Shown piece after piece: positions 14,565 to 19,245 of a stretch of DNA of 19,245 nt. Within the stretch, counting starts at the first letter, position 1, and every line of letters starts with the position of its first letter. This DNA is from Bacillota bacterium (lineage in GTDB: Bacteria > Bacillota > Negativicutes > Sporomusales > Sporomusaceae). The stretch lies in NCBI GenBank assembly GCA_023388195.1, contig JAEWGR010000186.1, positions 1-19,245 of the forward strand. Reading direction: 5' to 3'. Under the pieces are notes generated by a model. That model made no database searches. It saw only the letters and a program-made list of their open reading frames with translations, and was not told the origin of the DNA. A program made the translations under genes and the position numbers.

Positions 14565-15248
14565 TCAACCGTTAGCAAATACCGACTTTACGAATTGTAT
14601 GAAAGATATACCCTTAGTTATTATTAATGTTGCTACAATCCCAATCAATGCTGCTACAATCGGACCTGGTCGCGTAAAAGCCCCTCTCCAGCTTCTCTCA
14701 CTATTTTCGCATTCTATTATGCAGTCCAGTCTTTTAATTATATGTTTATAAATATCTGTAAGGGTAATTAATAATTTTTCATAGTCCTCAACATTAGGTA
14801 ATATGCCATTACCATTACCAATATCTTTACCTTGTCTTAGTGCGGCTATTTTATCAGTAATTTCATTTATCTGCGGTCTTAACTGAGAGTAGTAATCGGG
14901 AATTGCTGCACGAATACTAGCACTGGAGTAAGGCTTCAGTTCATTAATTATCTTTTCGCGGATATTAATGGTGAGCCAATCGGCGGCATCAAAATAAGCA
15001 CGATATTCGTGCCCTAGTGCTTTTTCCAGATTGGTACGCACATAATCTTCCCCTTTACCTTCTTGGAAACCCAGTGCAGCAGACTGGGATCTTATGATAT
15101 GCTCATAAGCATTTTTCAATTCGTTGAGTGGACCTAACCATGAATTTACACCCATCTCCTCGGCCTCAATAATTCGCGCTTTAGTGATTTCGTGAACCCG
15201 GATAATCTTCAGCCAAAGCTCTTTATGTTCCTCCATTTTCTTCGTCAT
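14565..15248 (-). CDS. Unknown helical protein with one C-terminal membrane anchor
   Basis: I do not recognise this 227-residue protein. Residues 1 to about 190 are charged and strongly helical in composition (long Lys/Glu/Leu stretches, for example HKELWLKIIRVHEITKARIIEAEE). Residues about 196-216 (IVAALIGIVATLIITKGISF) form one membrane helix, followed by a short tail. It is therefore probably a cytoplasmic domain tethered to the inner membrane by its tail. The DNA is clearly more AT-rich than the operons on either side, which suggests horizontal acquisition. The ATG follows the stop of the upstream small frame by five bases with only a weak SD (TAGGG), so translation may be coupled. No catalytic motif is visible. 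Real gene likely; function unknown. Confidence 0.65.
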   Translation of the reverse strand: MTKKMEEHKELWLKIIRVHEITKARIIEAEEMGVNSWLGPLNELKNAYEHIIRSQSAALGFQEGKGEDYVRTNLEKALGHEYRAYFDAADWLTINIREKIINELKPYSSASIRAAIPDYYSQLRPQINEITDKIAALRQGKDIGNGNGILPNVEDYEKLLITLTDIYKHIIKRLDCIIECENSERSWRGAFTRPGPIVAALIGIVATLIITKGISFIQFVKSVFANG

Positions 15249-15253
15249 CCCTA

Positions 15254-15520
15254 CTAAGGAAGTGGCGTGGCCAATACCTTATCCCGTCTGCTTTGATACT
15301 CCTCTTCAGTCCAGAAAAGTCCATTGCAAATACGCACCGATCCTCTATGACGCATTGAATTTACCTTAACCACTTCGCGTATATTCTCTGTGACAGGTTG
15401 AAAATTCGGAAAATCTTTGTCAATTAACTCCGAGATAAGGGTACTCTCCACTTTTGTGCCGACCCCCAATACTAATAATTTATGTCTTTCAATTCTATCA
15501 TTATTTATATAAATTGTCAA
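15254..15520 (-). CDS. Small unknown reading frame upstream of the membrane-anchored protein; start uncertain
   Basis: The frame codes for up to 88 residues with no recognised motif and ends five bases before the 227-residue gene, as in a small operon. The outermost start would be TTG at 15520, but those bases are also the -35 (TTGACA) of an excellent promoter, so translation from there is doubtful. Later in-frame starts are TTG 15469, GTG 15451 and ATG 15355. The ATG has AAGG seven or eight bases upstream and would give about 33 residues. The AT-rich composition matches its neighbour. It could be a real short protein or only leader sequence. Confidence 0.4.
   Translation of the reverse strand: MTIYINNDRIERHKLLVLGVGTKVESTLISELIDKDFPNFQPVTENIREVVKVNSMRHRGSVRICNGLFWTEEEYQSRRDKVLATPLP
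15492..15520 (-). promoter_or_regulatory. Near-consensus promoter for the unknown two-gene unit
   Basis: On the minus strand TTGACA (15520-15515), a 17-base spacer and TAGAAT (15497-15492) match consensus at six and five of six positions. Transcription would begin near 15485 and run into the small frame and the 227-residue gene. Confidence 0.65.
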
Positions 15521-15730
15521 TTTATGGTTTTTCGGCTAGTATTATCCTTCATATCCCCGTAAATCAGATGGCTAGATATATTATGTCAAAAGATTGCAAT
15601 GTATTCCCATAGTATAATATGAATCCAGTATTAATTCTGTGCCAAACATAACTTTTAGTTCGAAAAAACGCAGGGAAAAACGCAGGGAACAGGGATATTG
15701 TCTCTACCCCCATTTGTGATGACAAGCTGT
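15521..15730. other. AT-rich non-coding stretch with a short tandem repeat
   Basis: No gene is seen. AACGCAGGGAA occurs twice in tandem around 15667-15689, followed by CAGGGATATTG. This motif and the repeat copy just after it suggest remnants of a small mobile or REP-like element. Confidence 0.4.
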
Positions 15731-15777
15731 ATTCTTACCAACACGGTTTTGAAAGATTGAAACACATCCCCGATCCC
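15731..15777. repeat. Dispersed ~47-bp imperfect repeat, copy B
   Basis: It aligns without gaps to 2224-2270 (shared CCAACA, GTTTTGAAAG, AAACA, ATCCCC). It ends 13 bases before the first CRISPR repeat. It contains ATTGAAAC (15756-15763), the inverse of the first eight bases of the CRISPR repeat at 15791, but it is not itself a CRISPR repeat. Confidence 0.55.
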
Positions 15778-15790
15778 CATGAATTCTATA

Positions 15791-15887
15791 GTTTCAATTC
15801 CTTATAGGTAGCCTAACAACATAGCCCTTGACGGCATATCCTCAGGGTCAATACAGGGTTTCAATTCCTTATAGGTAGCCTAACAAC
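15791..15887 (-). CRISPR. Minimal CRISPR array: two identical 30-bp repeats, one 37-bp spacer
   Basis: Two perfect copies of a 30-base repeat lie at 15791-15820 and 15858-15887, starting GTTTCAATTCC and ending CCTAACAAC. They are separated by a unique 37-base spacer (15821-15857). Read on the minus strand the repeat ends in ATTGAAAC, the usual 3' end and crRNA 5' handle of type I-B/III-like repeats in Firmicutes, so transcription is likely on the minus strand. No cas gene is in the window. No further repeat is found at the expected distance on either side. It is either a detached array, a relic, or an outlying array served by Cas proteins elsewhere. Confidence 0.8.
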
Positions 15888-16210
15888 CCATTAAAAGCAC
15901 AATAATACTGGGATTTTTCCTACTGCATGCAGGGCTCGTAAATTGTCATTAATTCCTCAACCCCCGCGAAAAACCTAATGTACTTTGCCGTCGGTCCCCA
16001 GGGATTTTTACGCAACTGAACATCGACGACAAATTTTACAGCAGCCTAGAACGTAGGATATCGTTAATTACTACGCTCTGGCTTGCTCAACTTGGTGATA
16101 TTTTTCGACTTTACCTTTTTTAACTCCTGCAATAAATACACAAATTCTACAAAACACCATTTTATAGTATATCCTAAGGCCCCTAACGCCCCACTGATCT
16201 CTTCATCTCT
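15888..16210. other. Non-coding stretch, no gene recognised
   Basis: It is AT-rich, with small palindromes such as CTGCATGCAG (15923-15932). It would lie on the leader side of the CRISPR array if that is transcribed on the minus strand. No credible reading frame with a ribosome binding site was found. Confidence 0.4.
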
Positions 16211-16212
16211 AC

Positions 16213-16240
16213 TTGCAATTTACCACAAACAGGCTATAAT
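16213..16240 (+). promoter_or_regulatory. Candidate promoter of the structured RNA region
   Basis: TTGCAA (16213-16218), a 16-base spacer and a perfect TATAAT (16235-16240) predict a start near 16247. This is just before the structured segment that opens at 16263. Confidence 0.5.
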
Positions 16241-16246
16241 TAAAAA

Positions 16247-16560
16247 TAGGTGGAAATTAATAGTCGCCGTGACCTGAAAGTGTTCTCAGCACTTCCAGGC
16301 CCGCGCAAGGTGCACAGACACCTACACGTAACAGCCAGGCTGTCCACGACGACATTTCTATTATACACCGCTCTTTGTCTGCTACACAAGCGGGGGAGCG
16401 CGGGGTGATAGCCGTTGCCGCAGACGCGCCGGGTTGTGAGTGCGACTGGACGCAGCAAATGATTTTGACTAACCTCAGCAGCTACTGAGCAGCAGGCAGA
16501 CCGTAACCTGCGGGTTGATGGCCGCCTGGTTGTTTTGTTGGCCGGGTATGCCGGCTTTTT
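16247..16560 (+). ncRNA. Candidate structured non-coding RNA (~310 nt), class not recognised
   Basis: A GC-rich island in AT-rich surroundings is bounded by a promoter and a T5-tailed hairpin. Its first part folds as a closed multi-branch element. The outer stem pairs GTCGCCGTG (16263-16271) with CACGACGAC (16345-16353), with one mismatch. It encloses three hairpins: CCTGAAAGTG/CACTTCCAGG (16273-16299), AGGTG/CACCT (16308-16323) and ACAGC/GCTGT (16331-16343). Further pairings are CACC-GCTC with GAGC...GGTG (about 16363-16412), GCAGG with CCTGC (about 16494-16510) and AACC/GGTT around 16505-16516. I do not recognise tmRNA, RNase P, 6S, SRP or a known riboswitch. It has no T-loop and is not a tRNA. 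It could instead be a long structured leader of the gene at 16697. Confidence 0.35.
16541..16560 (+). terminator. Short terminator at the end of the structured segment
   Basis: GCCGG (16541-16545), a 5-base loop and CCGGC (16551-16555) are followed by five T. The stem is short but fully GC. Confidence 0.5.
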
Positions 16561-16589
16561 AGCGTTGAGTATGTAATAGAGATCGCAAC

Positions 16590-16631
16590 AGAACGCATGT
16601 GTAGGGGTAAACCCTTGGCATGCGTTCTTTT
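16590..16631 (+). terminator. Second, strong terminator upstream of the small unknown gene
   Basis: AGAACGCATG (16590-16599) pairs perfectly with CATGCGTTCT (16619-16628). An inner AGGG/CCCT pairing adds to the stem and TTTT follows (16628-16631). It could end the RNA above or act as an attenuator for the gene at 16697. Confidence 0.75.
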
Positions 16632-16696
16632 AATTTCCCCCTGTAAAAAAAACTGACGGCCATACCGGCCGCAGTCTGCATATAGGGGGTATAATT

Positions 16697-17131
16697 ATGT
16701 CTGACGAAATGACGGCAGCCGGCCCAGTTTCCTGTCCGGGGCTGGTGTCCGCCCTGCCGGCAGAACGGGACTGGGAGCCGCAGCTGCCGCCCGGGGCCGG
16801 GCAGGATGACAGGCTTATGCTGCAAAGTATCTTAACCGAGGCCTATAATCAGTATATCTTTGTCCGGGTGGACAATATCCTCAAGCTGGCCAGCACCAAC
16901 GATGCCCGCTACAGCAAGACAGTCAGCCAGAGCAGCGTTACCCTGGACCGGCTGCTGGCCTTGGCCAGAGAGCTGGAGAACCAGGTTCCGGAATTGCTGC
17001 AACTGGTCATGGATTACGAATCATATACCGCTCTGGAGTCAGGCCAGTCGGCAGAAATCGCCTACAAGCAGGGGCTGCGGGACTGCAGCCATATCCACCA
17101 GGAATTCATGACCTTCCTGCAGCAGCGCTAG
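16697..17131 (+). CDS. Unknown small soluble helical protein (144 aa)
   Basis: The ATG is preceded six bases upstream by AGGGGGT, and GC-rich codon use agrees with coding. The first 35 residues are Pro/Gly-rich and probably disordered. The rest is helical: a long SSVTLDRLLALARELENQV helix, then AEIAYKQGLRDCSHIHQEFM. The ending resembles the YxxG(L/F)xDG pattern of small Firmicute proteins of unknown function (DUF6809-like), but I cannot confirm membership. There is no signal peptide or membrane helix. It is a single-gene unit between terminators. The leader holds a further hairpin, CGGCC-ATACC-GGCCG (16657-16671), 12 bases before the SD. A 19-base copy of its 3' end occurs at 13161-13179. Confidence 0.7.
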   Translation: MSDEMTAAGPVSCPGLVSALPAERDWEPQLPPGAGQDDRLMLQSILTEAYNQYIFVRVDNILKLASTNDARYSKTVSQSSVTLDRLLALARELENQVPELLQLVMDYESYTALESGQSAEIAYKQGLRDCSHIHQEFMTFLQQR

Positions 17132-17205
17132 TAGCCTGGCAACCTTAAACTGTAGGAAAACCTCCCGTCAGCAGCCACAGGCTTAGGATTGTTACGCAAC
17201 CAGGC

Positions 17206-17248
17206 AAAGGCCAGCGGCACCGTCAGATCGGTGCCGCTGGCCTTTTTT
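17206..17248 (+). terminator. Terminator of the 144-aa gene
   Basis: AAAGGCCAGCGGCACCG (17206-17222) pairs perfectly with 17229-17245 over 17 bases, with loop TCAGAT and a T6 tail (17243-17248). It also faces the convergent porin-like gene, which ends 17 bases further on. It is nearly the same sequence as the terminator at 13182-13224. Confidence 0.93.
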
Positions 17249-17264
17249 ATTTATATGACTTTGC

Positions 17265-19245
17265 TTAGAATTTATACGTCAATTGCATTCTCGCATAGTC
17301 TCCCAGTTTGAAATTCTCGGCTCCATACAGCGTATCCCGTTTACCTGTGCCTTTGGCATCAAAGGTATAGAACGCTTCCAGCAGGAAGTCTTTGGCCGGG
17401 ACATAGCCGGCCCCGACCGTAAAGCTGCGGATACCGTCCAGATAGCGGTCCGGTACACCTTCGGTGCCGTTGCCGCCAAAGAACGCGCCATGATCAAATT
17501 GCTTGTAGTCGGCAAAGGCATTCCAGCTGCCCGGTCGCTCCGTATCACTGCGGCCGATATCGACACGGGCTACCCAGAACTGCGGTGTTCCGCCCGCTTC
17601 CCGTCCGGCTATCGTGAAATCGGATGTACCGGCAGGGTGGTTATAAACGGTATTGCCGTTCATAAATTTGCCGAAATCGGTCAGGTTGCGTCCCAGATCA
17701 TAGGAGAAGGTAATTTGATCGTTAATTTTCCATTTGGCCCCTACGCCAATGATATTCGCCAGTTGATCAAATTCATATAGGTCATTGCTATTGCCATTGG
17801 CTACCACTAGGCTGTGCTTTTTGTCTTTGACAGAGCGCAGATACCAGGCCTGAAGCCCCAGATTATCGCTGAGCTGCTGTTTCACCTGGGCAAAGACGGC
17901 AGTATCAATGGCCGGAATCCGGTCCTGTACCAGTACGGTGCCTTCCTGTGGCAGGATTTCACCCAGTTCCTCCAACAGCGTTAAGGGCAGCGAGCTGTTG
18001 TCCTCCGGCTCCCAGTTATCGCCGATAATATCCAGCAAGCGCTCAATTACATTGCTTACCGGTCCATTCATAGAATAGCCTGTATATGAATTGGTGGTCG
18101 CTGCAGAGGTCTGCTTCCAGGCAACGGAACTAAATAAACCCGTATTTTTATCCCATAAGGAAGTGACAGCCTTTTGTTCGGCTTCTGCTTTGGTAAACCA
18201 GTTGAAATCATTGCTGAGGCTCACCTGCTCTGCGGCAACGGCATAAGCATCTGTCTTTAAAGCGCCCATAATCTGGTTGCCGGTATACTCCCCATAGCCC
18301 AGAAATTCACTTTCAAACGTATATTTGCCTGCCGGCAACAGAAAGGATTGATTGGCGTTAACCTGTTTTGCCGTTTCTACGGTATTTGTCTCCAAATTAG
18401 GGGAAATTCGATCCCAGACGGTTTGGGCCGCTGCTTCCAGTTTCGTTTGATTAAAATAGTCCGTAAAATAGATTTTTTCTGATTGAGAAGGAGACGCCAT
18501 CGCAATATATTCCCCGATTACTGTTCCTGTCAAATCTTTGACGGTGACCTTTTTCCAGGCAAACGTATTGAGGGCAAAAGTAGTCCCACCGGAAGTAACC
18601 TTATTATAGGTATCAGGATCGTTCTGTTTGATTACATCTAAGTATTGCGTAACAATCTGCTGCTGTTGTTCCAGACTTCCCGCCTGGGCCAGCTTTTGCA
18701 GCAAGCCGCTATAGCCGTCTACGTCCACTACCCCGTTTTTGTAAATGCCCTGCAGTGTATGATGCAGCAGCTGGCTGTTGTAGCCGAGCCACTCATTTTT
18801 TGTCGGCGACCGGAAAAAGACCTGCTTGGTTGCATGGGTATAGGCTGAATCGGTAATGCCGGTGCTGTGGCTGAAGTCGCCGTAGCCGAGCCGCACCTGG
18901 GTTTTGTTATTTGTCCAAACGGCCCGGCCGCCGTCATATTCCTTGCCGAACCAGTAGCCGGTGGCGCCCATTGGCTCACTCAGCCGACCGGCCGTAAAGT
19001 CCCATTGTTTCGCCTTTTGCGTCACTTCCGCTTTTTCCAGCCGCTGCCGGTTCAGCCCCCTGGATTCGCCGGTATCATATTCGGTATCCACCCCGTTCAT
19101 GCCGGTTGCGCTGCCCAGCACGGTAATATTGGTGTTTTCGCCGACGCGGGCGTCAATACCCAGCCGCAGCCGCTGTTCAAAGCCATGACCGGCTTTTTCC
19201 ATGACATTCTTAGCCGCGTCGCCCACACTGGAGCCCACCGTTACG
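17265..19245 (-). CDS. Porin-like outer-membrane beta-barrel protein, N-terminal part outside window
   Basis: The frame is open to the window edge (the codons before the GTG at 19238 read VT and continue), so the start and signal peptide lie beyond 19245. About 660 C-terminal residues are present. They show alternating hydrophobic/polar beta strands typical of a barrel: RLRLGIDARVGENTNITVLGS near the visible start, QVRLGYGDFSH, KWKINDQITFSYDLG, FTVGAGYVPAKDFLLEAFYTFD, and the terminal YARMQLTYKF ending in Phe, the usual outer-membrane assembly signal. In Negativicutes such barrels often carry an N-terminal SLH domain (OmpM type) that ties the outer membrane to the wall; here that part would be outside the window and is unproven. 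The middle (about residues 190-420) is a long insert with helical and Gln-rich parts such as QAGSLEQQQQIV. Function as a porin is inferred. Confidence 0.8.
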   Translation of the reverse strand, partial: VTVGSSVGDAAKNVMEKAGHGFEQRLRLGIDARVGENTNITVLGSATGMNGVDTEYDTGESRGLNRQRLEKAEVTQKAKQWDFTAGRLSEPMGATGYWFGKEYDGGRAVWTNNKTQVRLGYGDFSHSTGITDSAYTHATKQVFFRSPTKNEWLGYNSQLLHHTLQGIYKNGVVDVDGYSGLLQKLAQAGSLEQQQQIVTQYLDVIKQNDPDTYNKVTSGGTTFALNTFAWKKVTVKDLTGTVIGEYIAMASPSQSEKIYFTDYFNQTKLEAAAQTVWDRISPNLETNTVETAKQVNANQSFLLPAGKYTFESEFLGYGEYTGNQIMGALKTDAYAVAAEQVSLSNDFNWFTKAEAEQKAVTSLWDKNTGLFSSVAWKQTSAATTNSYTGYSMNGPVSNVIERLLDIIGDNWEPEDNSSLPLTLLEELGEILPQEGTVLVQDRIPAIDTAVFAQVKQQLSDNLGLQAWYLRSVKDKKHSLVVANGNSNDLYEFDQLANIIGVGAKWKINDQITFSYDLGRNLTDFGKFMNGNTVYNHPAGTSDFTIAGREAGGTPQFWVARVDIGRSDTERPGSWNAFADYKQFDHGAFFGGNGTEGVPDRYLDGIRSFTVGAGYVPAKDFLLEAFYTFDAKGTGKRDTLYGAENFKLGDYARMQLTYKF

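Noticed and set aside
15725..15765. A third, degenerate CRISPR repeat
   Set aside because: The expected position does not align with the 30-base repeat. The ATTGAAAC found there belongs to a different repeat that also occurs at 2224-2270.
16083..16277. 64-residue plus-strand frame
   Set aside because: No SD, low-complexity AT-rich composition, and it runs into the promoter and structured RNA region.
16263..16353. A tRNA gene suggested by the cloverleaf-like fold
   Set aside because: No T-loop GTTCRA sequence, no 7-bp acceptor stem with discriminator, and no normal anticodon arm on either strand.
16240..16458. 72-residue minus-strand frame
   Set aside because: Arg/Cys-rich nonsense-like composition, no SD, and it overlaps the structured RNA candidate.

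Overview
The window reads as the chromosome of a diderm Firmicute, most likely a member of the Negativicutes (Sporomusa/Pelosinus-like). It has Firmicute-style strong Shine-Dalgarno (SD) sequences and T-tailed terminators. It also has outer-membrane machinery: a TonB-dependent receptor and a large beta-barrel porin-like protein ending in Phe. The taxonomic call is inference; no rRNA or marker gene is present.

Layout. 1-2152 (+): the 3' part of an acyltransferase-3 membrane protein and a secreted M48 metalloprotease, closed by a strong terminator. 2334-3155 (-): an AraC-type regulator, divergent from the main operon. 3200-3620: a regulatory region with two Fur-box-like sites, two candidate promoters and a pair of long direct repeats. 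3622-13114 (+): the centrepiece, eight genes in one direction. These are a TonB-dependent receptor, a lipoprotein binding protein, two FecCD-type permeases, an ABC ATPase, a NifH-like ATPase/reductase, and two nitrogenase component-1-like subunits (D-like and K-like). 13390-14412 (-): an orphan TctC/Bug-type binding lipoprotein. 14500-16250: AT-rich accessory DNA with two unknown genes, a dispersed repeat and a two-repeat CRISPR remnant. 16210-16631: a GC-rich, highly structured segment between a promoter and terminators, a possible non-coding RNA. 16697-17131 (+): an unknown small protein. 17265 to the end (-): the 3' part of the porin-like protein.

How the genes fit together. Fur-type iron control plus an AraC-type co-regulator would switch on uptake of a chelate or tetrapyrrole-like ligand. 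It would cross the outer membrane through the receptor and the inner membrane through the BtuCDF/FhuBCD-type importer. The three nitrogenase-like genes are tightly joined to the importer, with short gaps or overlaps, so the imported compound is probably their substrate or cofactor source. They are not a nitrogenase: the cofactor ligands and nifB/E/N are missing. The cysteines are arranged 3 (D-like) + 1 (K-like), as in the dark-operative tetrapyrrole reductases DPOR and COR. The best hypothesis is an iron-regulated 'import and reduce' system acting on a metallophore or tetrapyrrole. I know of no assigned function for this arrangement.
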